Of a DNA stretch of 64,000 nt, positions 45,092 through 53,668 are shown in pieces. A program made the translations under genes and the position numbers. Within the stretch, counting starts at the first letter, position 1. Each line of letters begins with the position of its first letter. The notes beneath the pieces were generated by a model, which saw only the letters and a list, made by a program, of their open reading frames with translations, was not told the DNA's origin and made no database searches. Origin of the DNA: Vibrio sp. DW001 (lineage in GTDB: Bacteria > Pseudomonadota > Gammaproteobacteria > Enterobacterales > Vibrionaceae); the NCBI RefSeq assembly GCF_029016285.1, contig NZ_CP091976.1:744001-808000 (forward strand), written 5' to 3'.

Positions 45092-45442
45092 TGTCTAACT
45101 CCGAAAATGACAATAGGGTGTTTTTCTCGATGGAATTCACTTTACACTGTAAATGGATCCCGCTAGTGAATAAAAAGAGAATTGTCATAAAGATAGTTCT
45201 CTTTTTTTGTTTGTACAGCTTTGTAAGTAGATTTAACCTTCTATCAATAACAACTTTTGTTTTTTTGAAGTAATCACCATACCAAAAAAGCAATCGATTG
45301 CTTTCTGAGTATCCGAAAACTCCCATAATCTCCTTTCATATGAACGGCAATTCACTATATTATCCATAATAAAATCAGGGTTATAGCTAGATTTGGCTAG
45401 CTAGCTATACATCGAAAATGTCTATTTATATAGGATTACACA
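45092..45442. other. Divergent intergenic region with parS-type site
   Basis: About 350 bases with no supported gene. It contains a parS-type palindrome (45141-45153) and an AT-rich 10-bp hairpin with flanking T/A runs (45172-45181 with 45197-45206). The latter looks like a bidirectional terminator despite the divergent gene layout. Confidence 0.6.
45141..45153. promoter_or_regulatory. Chromosome II parS-type site
   Basis: TTTACACTGTAAA, identical to the copies at 20137, 24661 and 24685. It is the farthest from parAB in the window, about 23 kb from parB2. Confidence 0.82.
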
Positions 45443-47299
45443 GTGTCAATTAAGAAAATGCTTTGCTCAATAGTAGGGCTGTTGGTTGTTGGGATGGCGG
45501 TTTTAATGTTCAGCACCCAACACTTAGTACAAAAAATTGAAGGTGCCATCGAAACCTCTAAACACGTCGTCAATATCGAAGTGAATATGTTGATGCTGCG
45601 AAAAAATGAAAAAGATTTTATGTCACGAAAAGATCTTAGTTATCGTGACATATTCCAAAATAATGTAGAAAAACTTCATACTAAAATAGACCTATTGGAA
45701 CAAATGCTAGCAGAGGCTGATATTCCGAATTTTAATTTGTCCTCTTTGACCTCCGCATTTGATAAGTATGACAACGAGTTTCATAAGCTGGTGAGTATCC
45801 AACAAGAAATAGGCTTAAATGAAAAAGGTGGGGCATATGGTTCTTTAAGAGAAGCTGCGCATACTATCCAAAGTATTACGCAAGAGAAAAATAACAAGCT
45901 TTTGGAGATGCAACTGCTTTTATTACGCGGTTATGAAAAGGATTTTATGTTGCGTCTTGATGAAAAGTACGCAACCCAATTTAATCATCAGTTGACAAAA
46001 ATGACGGCCGATGTCGATTCAACTAACAGTGAAAACATCGAACTCGTTTCTAGTTTAAAAGTTTATAGAGACGCATTTAATCTATTTGTTTCGCTATCAA
46101 AACAAAAAGGATTGACTGAAAACGAAGGCATTATAGGAGCGCTCCGCCGCGCAGTTAAGAAGAGCGAGTCGCTACTATCAGAAGAAGCCGAAGTATTAAA
46201 AGATAAGATCGCAGCGGTTCAAAAGGAAACTAAATTGACTCTTATTTCGCTGAGTTTAGGAATAACTCTGGTTATTGCTTTGTTAGTAATCTTTATTGCC
46301 ACTAAGATCTCCAGCCGCCTTAAAATTGTAATTCTGACTATGAATGATATTGCTGAGGGGGAAGGGGATCTACGAGTAAAACTTGATACAAGCGGGAACG
46401 ATGAAATTGCAGAGCTAGGACGAGCTTTTAATGTATTTGTTAGTAAAATTCATCATACGGTAAGTACGGTTGCAAAATCGACTGAACAGCTTTCTTCTAC
46501 CTCGGAAGAAATGTCGGTTGTGATGGATCAAGCTCAAGCCGGTGTATACAAACAACAACAAGATATAAGCCAGATTTCAGCTTCCATTGAAGAAATGAAT
46601 GTCACTGTACAGGATATAACGCTTAACTCAACGCAAGCGGAAGCAGCAGCTGTGCAAGCTCGACACGATGTTTCTCAAGGGTGTGAGGCGTCTGATCTCA
46701 GTATCAATAATGTAACTGAATTAGCGAAGGATGTTGGCGGTACAACGAACATTATCAAAAAACTGGTTACTCATAGTAACGATATTGGAGGCGTATTGAC
46801 GGTCATTCAAGAAATTGCAGCTCAAACCAATCTACTCGCACTTAATGCTGCTATTGAAGCCGCTCGAGCTGGTGAGTCTGGTCGCGGATTTGCTGTTGTG
46901 GCGGATGAAGTCAGAACGCTTGCAATGAGAACTCAGGATGCAACGAAAGAAATTGCAACCATTACTGACAGTATTCAGATTGATGCGCAAAGCGCGACTA
47001 AGGTTATGGCGAATAACGAAAAACAGGCGAATAATACCGTACATCAAGCAACATTAGCCCACGATGCGTTAATGCATATTACCCAATCTGTCGAAGTCGT
47101 CACTGACATGAATAACCAAATTTCGGTTGCGACGGAACAACAAAGCCAAACAAGCAATGAAATTAGCCATCATATGGCTGATATCAATCAAGTTTGTGTA
47201 GAGTCGGCAACGGGAATGGAACAATTATCTGTTGCTAATAAGGAACTGGTACAGATGACTTTACAGCTTAAGCAACTGATTAATAAATTTAGGTTGTAG
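45443..47299 (+). CDS. Methyl-accepting chemotaxis protein with HBM-like helical sensor
   Basis: A 618-residue chemoreceptor from GTG 45443, with an AGGA ribosome site. Membrane helices at about 8-28 and 272-293 enclose a large, all-helical periplasmic domain. It holds two similar bundles marked by [13 protein letters not shown] and [13 protein letters not shown], typical of the HBM (helical bimodular) sensor. HAMP (about 294-347) and a signalling domain follow, with tip [20 protein letters not shown] and [23 protein letters not shown] receptors often sense organic acids; the ligand is not known. Confidence 0.92.
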   Translation: MSIKKMLCSIVGLLVVGMAVLMFSTQHLVQKIEGAIETSKHVVNIEVNMLMLRKNEKDFMSRKDLSYRDIFQNNVEKLHTKIDLLEQMLAEADIPNFNLSSLTSAFDKYDNEFHKLVSIQQEIGLNEKGGAYGSLREAAHTIQSITQEKNNKLLEMQLLLLRGYEKDFMLRLDEKYATQFNHQLTKMTADVDSTNSENIELVSSLKVYRDAFNLFVSLSKQKGLTENEGIIGALRRAVKKSESLLSEEAEVLKDKIAAVQKETKLTLISLSLGITLVIALLVIFIATKISSRLKIVILTMNDIAEGEGDLRVKLDTSGNDEIAELGRAFNVFVSKIHHTVSTVAKSTEQLSSTSEEMSVVMDQAQAGVYKQQQDISQISASIEEMNVTVQDITLNSTQAEAAAVQARHDVSQGCEASDLSINNVTELAKDVGGTTNIIKKLVTHSNDIGGVLTVIQEIAAQTNLLALNAAIEAARAGESGRGFAVVADEVRTLAMRTQDATKEIATITDSIQIDAQSATKVMANNEKQANNTVHQATLAHDALMHITQSVEVVTDMNNQISVATEQQSQTSNEISHHMADINQVCVESATGMEQLSVANKELVQMTLQLKQLINKFRL

Positions 47300-47330
47300 C
47301 AAAACACTATTTGTTTTGTGAGGAACAGAT

Positions 47331-47363
47331 AATTTGAGCACCGTCACTTATGGTGCTCAAATT
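47331..47363. terminator. Bidirectional terminator
   Basis: A 12-bp stem (47331-47342 with 47352-47363) and a nine-base loop between the convergent chemoreceptor and DUF445 genes. Confidence 0.82.
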
Positions 47364-47380
47364 TGTAGAGAGTTGGAGCC

Positions 47381-48085
47381 TCAGGCTATAAAAGAAGAGA
47401 TAATACCAATTATTCCACCAAATACGCCGCCCCAGACAACAAGCCAACCTAGGTGCTGTTTGATCATATCTTGCACCATCTTCTTAACCAGTTTCGGAGT
47501 GAGCTCGTTTAAGCGCTGATCAATGATGTTTTCGATATTCGCTTGAATCTCATCCATCATTTGTGGTTGTTCGAGTTGGTCTTTAAGTGCCTGTTTAACC
47601 TCTTCGCTTTGACTGATTTCTATCACTGATTGCTGCATTTGTTCAACAAATGGTTGCTTCAGCGGCAATAGTGCTTCGGTACCACCAACCATGGCAAGCA
47701 TGCCACCGAATGAGGAATTGGCAATAACGCCAACGAGCGATTCAAAGGTCGGTTCGAAATCGATATGGCTAATGACGGGTGCCAAATCGAGCTTTTTGCC
47801 GCCAATAATTTCTTGAGTGAGAAAGCGGTCGATGTTCTCAGTCGTAAAGAATTGTTCCATCATCAAACTCTTTATCGCAATTTTGAATTCTTCAAATCGT
47901 GCAGGTATGACACCTGAGCCATATAACCCTGGGACTTTTTCAAATAGCATGTGTACGGCTAACAAGTTGGTGATCGCGCCTGAGAAGGCAAAAAGCCCGG
48001 CATACAGTAGGATTTGATTATCAGATTGGTAGCCAGCAGCGAGTAAACCCAATGCAATAAAGTTAGTTATAAAACTTTTGTTCAT
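47381..48085 (-). CDS. DUF445-family inner-membrane protein
   Basis: A 234-residue protein. Two N-terminal membrane segments (about 5-22 and 25-48, with LYAGLFAFSGAITNLLAVHM) and one at the C-terminus (LVVWGGVFGGIIGIISSFI) enclose a helical amphipathic domain rich in Glu and Gln. This is typical of the DUF445/YheB-like family, whose role is unknown. It is the last chromosomal gene before the prophage; its start faces the probable attachment region. Confidence 0.82.
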   Translation of the reverse strand: MNKSFITNFIALGLLAAGYQSDNQILLYAGLFAFSGAITNLLAVHMLFEKVPGLYGSGVIPARFEEFKIAIKSLMMEQFFTTENIDRFLTQEIIGGKKLDLAPVISHIDFEPTFESLVGVIANSSFGGMLAMVGGTEALLPLKQPFVEQMQQSVIEISQSEEVKQALKDQLEQPQMMDEIQANIENIIDQRLNELTPKLVKKMVQDMIKQHLGWLVVWGGVFGGIIGIISSFIA

Positions 48086-48194
48086 ATTTTGCTCAAGAAT
48101 CTGTTGTTCAAGTAATGATTGAGCGAGATTTTAGAGAGTAAAAGAATAGATGTGAAGTGATTTAATCATAGAGTTTTTATACCTTGTTAAAAAA

Positions 48195-48375
48195 GGCGAC
48201 TATTTAGGTCGCCATTCATTGTGATATTTACTCGGGCTTGTCGGGATTCTCTTCCTTACCAATGAACCCGCCGGTTTGATGGAGGTTTATTTTTTATATA
48301 TAACAAACAAGTAGTTACATTTGATTGTTAACTTAGATGGCGACAAAGTGGCGACAGATCTAAAATCTGTCGCCA
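48195..48375. repeat. Clustered GGCGAC/GTCGCC repeats at prophage left edge
   Basis: GGCGAC or its complement occurs at 48195, 48208, 48339, 48350 and 48369. This includes a direct pair TGGCGACA (48338-48345 and 48349-48356, 11-base period) and its inverse TGTCGCCA (48368-48375). Such clusters are suggestive of integrase arm-type sites or an attachment region; this is inference only. The rest of 48086-48517 holds no supported gene. Confidence 0.5.
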
Positions 48376-48384
48376 TTTTTTTTT
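48349..48384 (+). terminator. Strong terminator at prophage edge without upstream plus-strand gene
   Basis: An 11-bp stem (48349-48359 with 48365-48375), a five-base loop and nine T residues. It terminates rightward transcription although no plus-strand gene precedes it. It may insulate the SOS-controlled operon or end an unseen small RNA. Confidence 0.8.
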
Positions 48385-48517
48385 AATATGGCAACCCGAT
48401 GTAGTGGATCTCTGACTCTTCTCCGTATCTGTTCATTATCCTGAGAATACATTTTAACGAAGAAAATGGGCCAAATTTAAAATCCTAAAAATGCCTATAT
48501 AAACACGAATAAAAATA

Positions 48518-48533
48518 CTGTACATTTATACAG
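48518..48533. promoter_or_regulatory. LexA-type SOS box
   Basis: CTGT-N8-ACAG with an AT-rich centre (ACATTTAT) matches the gamma-proteobacterial LexA operator. It ends 22 bp before the ATG of the first prophage-edge gene, with a TATATA-type -10 candidate just upstream. Repression by LexA and induction by DNA damage are expected. Confidence 0.75.
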
Positions 48534-48555
48534 GTATTTGTGGGGAGGGTTGGCT

Positions 48556-48762
48556 ATGACACTAATAAAAAAAGATATTTTCCAGTACGCATTTGAGGTA
48601 ATAATTGATGGGGTCGCTCAGAGTCAAATGGATGAAGAAAGAGCGCAGGCGGGAATTTATCTTGCTGGTTTACTAATCGTAGATAACAAAGGTAGGTTGG
48701 ACTCAAACAAAATAAAAATCATATCTAGCCTTATTGAAATGACAGATGATGTGGAAAAATAA
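48556..48762 (+). CDS. SOS-boxed small phage protein A, unknown function
   Basis: The start is ATG 48556 with a strong GGGGAGG ribosome site; the open frame begins at TTG 48538. The 68-residue product is helical and acidic at its C-terminus: MTLIKKDIFQYAFEVIIDG, then ERAQAGIYLAGLLIVDNKG. It resembles no family I know. It is the first gene after a LexA-type box and overlaps the next gene, so it is a candidate SOS-induced phage switch (antirepressor, such as 186 Tum by position only) or toxin/inhibitor. Confidence 0.75.
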   Translation: MTLIKKDIFQYAFEVIIDGVAQSQMDEERAQAGIYLAGLLIVDNKGRLDSNKIKIISSLIEMTDDVEK

Positions 48763-49039
48763 GATGTATTTAGTTGACGATCAGAGAGATTCTTTTGTAA
48801 GAAACCATGTGGCAATGGCCTCGTCTGAGGATGTCGCTTATCTACGAATGCACTTTTCCCCTTTTGACTCTAGTAAGTCAGCGGTATGCCTAAAGAAAAT
48901 AACCCATCTTTATACGTTATTTGCTGGGGAGCAAAGGGGGATTGTTCACCCAAGACTAATTTATGAATACCTGTGTGAGTTTAAGCCGCTACCAAAGCAG
49001 GGATATGACAATATTTTAGAGTTACTGACTGCTCATTGA
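48746..49039 (+). CDS. SOS-boxed small phage protein B, unknown function
   Basis: A frame of up to 97 residues overlapping the previous gene by 17 bp; ATG 48764 (MYLVDDQRDSFVRNH) just past the stop is an alternative start giving 91 residues. The product is soluble and mixed in charge, with DVAYLRMHFSPFDSSKSAVC and FAGEQRGIVHPRLIYEYLCE. It resembles no family I recognise. It is convergent with the tape-measure gene, 58 bp away. Co-expression with protein A under LexA control is expected. Confidence 0.7.
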   Translation: MMWKNKMYLVDDQRDSFVRNHVAMASSEDVAYLRMHFSPFDSSKSAVCLKKITHLYTLFAGEQRGIVHPRLIYEYLCEFKPLPKQGYDNILELLTAH

Positions 49040-49097
49040 TTACTCGCAGTAAAAAGGGGGAGGCTATGAATTTTCCTCCTCCAGTGTATATGCCATT

Positions 49098-50993
49098 TTA
49101 ATAACTAAACCCCAAGCTCCCCACATTCAGATTCAAATCAATTCCTTTTTCACTTTTAGCTTTATCTACGGTAACTGGCTTATCAGATTTTATGGTGAGT
49201 GCTACTTCGGATTTACTCTTTATGGTTTGGTTGCCCAATGGCTGATACTGGCTTGAAGACTTGGGTGAACTAAAACTGCCCGATTGATAACCACCGTAGG
49301 AATGCTCTGTTCTGTTGCGTTCGGTTTGGTTTTTAGTCTCGTTAGTCGTAATGCCAAGCTTGGTGTTTTTGTCTTTAATGCTATCGAGTTTATTCGCCAG
49401 GTTATCGACCTCGATACCTGCTTCCTCCGTTTCTATCTTCCATCCATCGGGAATCAAGGCGTCTGGTAGTTTGTTGATCAGGCGCTTGAACTTATCCCAT
49501 AACCACGAGATTTTTTCACCCACCCACTTTATTACGTTATCCAGACCAATGAATTTATCGACTAAGTAGGTAATCGCGATGATGGCGGCCGCAACGGCGG
49601 TAACGATCAGCCCTATTGGGTTGAGCATTATTACTGCGTTCAAACCAATGAGTGCCACTTTGAATATGGCGACCGTAGCAATAATGCCTTTGAAATTTTC
49701 AGCTACCCAGATAAGCCCTTTTCCCAAAAATTTCAACCCCTGGTACAGGCCATCGACGGTTGTAATGATTTTCTCTATAAAAGCGGTTCGCCACTTTGCG
49801 TTCTTAAACTTGTTTGAAAACGTGGTAAACGCTTTGGTGATTTTTTCCATGACCGGCGCGAGGGCTGCAAACTTTATTGAACGAATGCTTTCTTGTACCT
49901 TTTGTAAGGCATCGTCATAGGCTTCGGCCTTGGCGGCATCTTCTGCTTTTGCTCCGCCGCCCAGTTCATTAAGTTCTGTACGTGCGGCAGTTAACCCTTC
50001 GGTGCCTTCACGCAGCATGATCAACATTCTGCGACCGTCTTGACCGAACGCGGCATCGGCGAAGGCCATCTGCTCTTGCGTTGTTTTTAACTTAGAAAAG
50101 GAATCGAGTAGCATCTCATAAGCTTGTTGGTTATCGGTGACGTTTTGAAGCTCTCTATGAAGCGAGTTGCCACTTTTCTTTAAGAACGACCCCAATGCAC
50201 CAGAGCCTGTTTCTTGCAACACACCGAGCCGCTTGTTGAAACGTATCATTGAATTGGCTAACGAATCTGAACTGACACCAGCATGTTCCGCTTGTGATTG
50301 CATCGCCTGCAGTTCGCCTATCGGTAGTTGCAGGTTACCCGCCGTTTTCGCCAGTTTATCCATTTCTTCAGCGGTGCGGTTTACTTCGCTAAATAAACCC
50401 GCAAGACTAATTCCGCCCAATAATGCGACGCCTTTTCCTACGGCCGCTCGGCCAACGTTAGGCAGCTTTATTTTTCCACTGAGCTTTTGAATGGGCTTCA
50501 TGACAGATTGCAGCTTGCTATAGCGTTTACTGAGTTTGCCTATTTCGGCGCCGTGCTTTTTATAACTCTTGTTTAGCCGGTTATATTCACTGTCTAGTTT
50601 TCCAGTATTGACGCCTGTCTTTTTAAGCTGCTGATCAAGTTTGGTTAAGTGGTTTTTATAGTTATCTTGTTCGCTGTTTAGTTTGTCTAACTTTTCTTGC
50701 TGCTTGGTGATTTTCTCGGTTAAGGCGGCGCTAGGCTTACCTGCGGCTTTTTCTTTTTCTTTGAGTTCTTCTAGCTTCTCACTGGTCGCCGCAATGGATA
50801 CGGTGTTTGTTTTCATCGCCTTTTGAGAATTTTTGAATGAGTCAATCATGCCTAGTGCCGCTGAATCATCGGCCTGTGCTTTCTGTATTTTTTTGATGGC
50901 TTTGGCGTAGTGGTCCGATTCACTCGACATGCCTTTCAATGGTGCGGTCGTTTTGTCTACGACACCCATAACCACAGATAGATTCATTTTCAT
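49098..50993 (-). CDS. Phage tail tape measure protein (P2 gpT-type)
   Basis: A 631-residue protein that sets tail length and lies inside the tube. The N-terminal third is coiled coil (about 30-190). A conserved core follows (EEMDKLAKTAGNLQLPIGEL, FNKRLGVLQETGSGALGSFL), then a hydrophobic region with about two or three membrane-like helices (about 410-480) used in DNA ejection. The polar C-terminus is Ser/Asn/Thr-rich. The protein is shorter than P2 gpT (815), so the tail should be shorter if length scales. It is the last gene on the left arm; gpU/gpD or Mu N/P homologues do not follow it. Confidence 0.9.
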   Translation of the reverse strand: MKMNLSVVMGVVDKTTAPLKGMSSESDHYAKAIKKIQKAQADDSAALGMIDSFKNSQKAMKTNTVSIAATSEKLEELKEKEKAAGKPSAALTEKITKQQEKLDKLNSEQDNYKNHLTKLDQQLKKTGVNTGKLDSEYNRLNKSYKKHGAEIGKLSKRYSKLQSVMKPIQKLSGKIKLPNVGRAAVGKGVALLGGISLAGLFSEVNRTAEEMDKLAKTAGNLQLPIGELQAMQSQAEHAGVSSDSLANSMIRFNKRLGVLQETGSGALGSFLKKSGNSLHRELQNVTDNQQAYEMLLDSFSKLKTTQEQMAFADAAFGQDGRRMLIMLREGTEGLTAARTELNELGGGAKAEDAAKAEAYDDALQKVQESIRSIKFAALAPVMEKITKAFTTFSNKFKNAKWRTAFIEKIITTVDGLYQGLKFLGKGLIWVAENFKGIIATVAIFKVALIGLNAVIMLNPIGLIVTAVAAAIIAITYLVDKFIGLDNVIKWVGEKISWLWDKFKRLINKLPDALIPDGWKIETEEAGIEVDNLANKLDSIKDKNTKLGITTNETKNQTERNRTEHSYGGYQSGSFSSPKSSSQYQPLGNQTIKSKSEVALTIKSDKPVTVDKAKSEKGIDLNLNVGSLGFSY

Positions 50994-51025
50994 AAGGGTT
51001 ACCTTTATAAATAAAAAAAGAGAGC

Positions 51026-51223
51026 CTATTCGCTCTCTTCTTGTTCGTGCCTTTGCCTTGCGAGTTCACGGAACAACAGTAAGTCGTCGTAACTGAGTTT
51101 ATCTAGCTCGCTGAGTGGCCAGTGAAACACCATGGCGATATCAGCGTAATAGTCTTCAACTCGTTCTATTACTGTTCCGTGTTGACGAAAAAAGAGGCGA
51201 TAGTGGTCAGCAATGGCGCCCAA
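51026..51223 (-). CDS. P2 GpE'-like C-terminal extension of the tail chaperone (frameshift product)
   Basis: The open frame has no usable start (TTG at 51223, no ribosome site). Its content after FFRQHGT matches the P2 GpE family: YYADIAMVFHWPLSELDKLS. It is in the -1 frame relative to the overlapping chaperone gene, and the overlap contains a slippery heptamer. It is probably translated only as the tail of a fused protein of about 145 residues, close to P2 E+E' (142). Confidence 0.85.
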   Translation of the reverse strand: MGAIADHYRLFFRQHGTVIERVEDYYADIAMVFHWPLSELDKLSYDDLLLFRELARQRHEQEESE

Positions 51224-51462
51224 TTCTCTGGGGCCATGTTGAGCAGGTCTCGTTCATTCAGGCATGTGATACGCGGTAGCAAAACTTCACCGGCTTCAAA
51301 CTTCATTTCACACACATCAATCAGGCTGAGCCCACGCAACTGGCCTGAGTTGGGTTTACTGATCTCAATTTCAGTAAACTCACTACCGTTTTTTTCAATC
51401 GGCACCGCGAGCGCAACTATTCTCGTCTGTTTCTGGTTTTTAATGGGGGTCGCCATAGCCAA
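51169..51462 (-). CDS. Tail assembly chaperone (Mu gp41 / P2 E type)
   Basis: A protein of about 97 residues (or 95 from an internal ATG) in the Phage_TAC family: FTEIEISKPNSGQLRGLSLI, then LTTIASFFVNTEQ at the end. It coats the tape measure during tail assembly together with a longer -1 frameshift form. It overlaps the upstream terminase-like gene by 23 bp. The slippery site T-TTT-TTC lies six codons before its stop (see separate entry). Confidence 0.88.
   Translation of the reverse strand: MAMATPIKNQKQTRIVALAVPIEKNGSEFTEIEISKPNSGQLRGLSLIDVCEMKFEAGEVLLPRITCLNERDLLNMAPENWAPLLTTIASFFVNTEQ
51187..51193 (-). other. Programmed -1 frameshift site T_TTT_TTC
   Basis: In the chaperone reading frame the codons are TCT TTT TTC GTC, giving the heptamer T TTT TTC in the correct X_XXY_YYZ phase. 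After slipping, reading continues CGT CAA CAC (RQH) into the GpE'-like frame. P2 uses T_TTT_TTG at the same place. Confidence 0.88.
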
Positions 51463-52162
51463 GCTCCTCTTTCAAATCGTTTAGTTTGGTTTTGCGACCA
51501 CCTTTTTTAGGATCGAGTTTCATCACTAAATCAAACAGGTGATACGCTTTCTCGTTCTCGCCGTCATCAAAATACCAATCCCCGACCAGGCGGAACATTT
51601 TCACTTTGAGTGGGGCGTTCGTGGCAAGTTTGCCTTCAAGTAAACCTTGTACGGCGTCAATCAAGTATTCACGACAAAAATCCGCTTTGTTGGCGTAGGC
51701 GTTATGTGAGTATTTGAAGACAATATCGCAAAAGGTGGTTTGCCCGTTGGCTTTCCAGTTGTGCGGTGTTTCTAGTCCTTTAAAGACCGCGTCCTTTAGT
51801 CTGCCATGCACCAAAGGCAATAGACCGATATCGACTTGCCACTGATAGAACCACCAAACAACGTCTAATCCGTCTAGGTTGTCGTGCGAGCTCTCCAGTT
51901 TAATAACCAAAGGTCGGTATTTTTTCACGAGTTCTTTTTTGTAAGGCTCTTTTTCCTGAGAGCCGGCCAATGTTCGCAAGCGAGATAAATCTTGCTTTAA
52001 CATGCTCTGGGTTTCATCCCACGGCTTATCAAGCAGTGCGAGGCGAGTCTTGTTAACGATGCTACCTGCAGGCGCGATGGTGACGTTTTCTGTCTTAACC
52101 TTCTCGTCCTGCGCTCGCTTCGCTTTGGCTTGCCGTTTTAATAGTATGGATAACATAGCCAT
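51440..52162 (-). CDS. Terminase small (endonuclease) subunit-like protein (P2 gpM-type)
   Basis: A 240-residue protein like P2 gpM (Phage_term_small): YKKELVKKYRPLVIKLE, VVWWFYQWQVDIGLLPLVHG and the C-terminal FDLVMKLDPKKGGRKTKLND. gpM helps cut cos ends with gpP. In P2 it follows the capsid gene N; here it sits between tube and chaperone genes in the tail module. I consider the assignment likely but based on remembered sequence. No other terminase small-subunit gene is seen in the window. Confidence 0.7.
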   Translation of the reverse strand: MAMLSILLKRQAKAKRAQDEKVKTENVTIAPAGSIVNKTRLALLDKPWDETQSMLKQDLSRLRTLAGSQEKEPYKKELVKKYRPLVIKLESSHDNLDGLDVVWWFYQWQVDIGLLPLVHGRLKDAVFKGLETPHNWKANGQTTFCDIVFKYSHNAYANKADFCREYLIDAVQGLLEGKLATNAPLKVKMFRLVGDWYFDDGENEKAYHLFDLVMKLDPKKGGRKTKLNDLKEELGYGDPH

Positions 52163-52165
52163 TCC

Positions 52166-52531
52166 TTATTGTGAGATAAGCTCTGTGCCGTTGAACAGCA
52201 CATCAAGCTGGCCATCTTTTACCGACAGCTCAAGCGGGTCGACGGTCCAGGCATTCATTAAGGTATAGATTTTTCCACTATTGGTTTGGTAGGTCAGACT
52301 CTCGCCCACAAAATCCTTAATCGTGTCTTCATCGGTACTGTTGGCGTGCGCTATCGTGACTTTAATAAACGGCGCGCCATCATAAGCCTCACTAAAGCCC
52401 AGCACACCTTCGTCACCCATCACCGCTTCGCGTTTCAGGTTGCCAAAGTTTATTGTGGCGCCTTCTTTGGTAGGTAGGCGACCTAAAGAGCCGGCATCTA
52501 AAAAACCACGGCTGGTAATTTTTGTACTCAT
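52166..52531 (-). CDS. Mu gpM-type tail tube protein
   Basis: A 121-residue tube subunit. The pattern (INFGNLKREAVMGDEGVLGF; YTLMNAWTVDPLELSVKDGQ; DVLFNGTEL) follows the Mu/Tail_tube family rather than P2 FII. It is four bases from the sheath gene and the two form the contractile tail core. Confidence 0.85.
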   Translation of the reverse strand: MSTKITSRGFLDAGSLGRLPTKEGATINFGNLKREAVMGDEGVLGFSEAYDGAPFIKVTIAHANSTDEDTIKDFVGESLTYQTNSGKIYTLMNAWTVDPLELSVKDGQLDVLFNGTELISQ

Positions 52532-52534
52532 GGC

Positions 52535-53668
52535 TTACTTCCTAAATTGAATTTTACCTGCAACGATAATCAAGCCGTTCACGAACTGCGGTGAATCTTG
52601 ATAATTGATGCGCTGTTTATTGGTTTCATCGAGCTCAACAATGAGCGACTTTTTATAGCCGTCAAAATCTTGCACGATACCGTTATATTCAAGCTCTTTA
52701 TAAAGGGTTAATAGCTCTGTCTTAAAAAGACTCGGCGTAACAATGACCTGACCGGGCGCAAAACTGGTGCCATCGGCGGCCACTTTATAACGGGCGTATT
52801 TACTTAAAATGCGTGAACGCTGCTTTTGACGAAAGTACATCGCGGTCGCAGGGGTCATGATGTCCAGATAACTGTTGTCGGCAATGCCCGACGCGTTTTC
52901 GGTATAGGCGGTTACTGGGCGCTCTACCTGTACTTCTTTGGTTGAAGTGACGGTGTAAGTGCCAATGCCTTCAAACAGCAATAAGTTACGCTCCGCCCAA
53001 TCAAATTCACTTTCCGCAATTGAATACACACCGCTGAGCTTGAGCGTTTGCAATGGCCTGCAAGGGTCGTTAGCAAGCGATGGCGCGATTTGTCCCGCCC
53101 ATGCACCAATGACGGCGGCATCACTCAACGCTTCATTGGCTGAATTACCGAGGCTATCAATACCCATAAAACTGATTAACGGGCAGTTACTTTTAGCGCC
53201 AAAGGTGACCAGCTCGGCATTGCTCCCTTTCTTTGGTAGATAGGCCAAGCCGGGTATCTGGTTGAGCGCGTCATAGCGTTTTTCTAAGAACTCGCCCAAC
53301 TCTCGAATAGTGGTTTCATCGTTAAGAGAGCAAAGGATATGGTGGTACTGCGTATCACCCAACGCCGCCAGTGCAGATACCGTGTCGCTGTCTGCCACAC
53401 TAATGGCGTAGATTGGCATTGTTTCATCTTGCTTTCGAAAGAAGGCAACCATCTCAACAATATCGCTGGTACCAAAATGCGTTGCTGCAATGGTTTCATC
53501 CATGCACAGTTTGACGATATTTTCTGCAACGGCGGCGCCATCCGCCGCGTTGCCGATAACAAGAACAAGCTGTTGCTCTTCGGCGCTGTTGGCCAGACTA
53601 TTGTCTATTTCAACGTACATGCCGGGAACGCGAGCACTACTCGGTACTTCTGAAAAACTAATACTCAT
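52535..53668 (-). CDS. Mu gpL-type tail sheath protein
   Basis: A 377-residue sheath protein. The N-terminal motif (FSEVPSSARVPGMYVEIDNS) is diagnostic of the Mu gpL family; P2 FI starts differently. The C-terminus contains the usual LYKELEYNGIVQDFDGYKKS region. It is shorter than Mu gpL (about 495), so an internal domain is reduced. A contractile myovirus tail is implied. Confidence 0.9.
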   Translation of the reverse strand: MSISFSEVPSSARVPGMYVEIDNSLANSAEEQQLVLVIGNAADGAAVAENIVKLCMDETIAATHFGTSDIVEMVAFFRKQDETMPIYAISVADSDTVSALAALGDTQYHHILCSLNDETTIRELGEFLEKRYDALNQIPGLAYLPKKGSNAELVTFGAKSNCPLISFMGIDSLGNSANEALSDAAVIGAWAGQIAPSLANDPCRPLQTLKLSGVYSIAESEFDWAERNLLLFEGIGTYTVTSTKEVQVERPVTAYTENASGIADNSYLDIMTPATAMYFRQKQRSRILSKYARYKVAADGTSFAPGQVIVTPSLFKTELLTLYKELEYNGIVQDFDGYKKSLIVELDETNKQRINYQDSPQFVNGLIIVAGKIQFRK

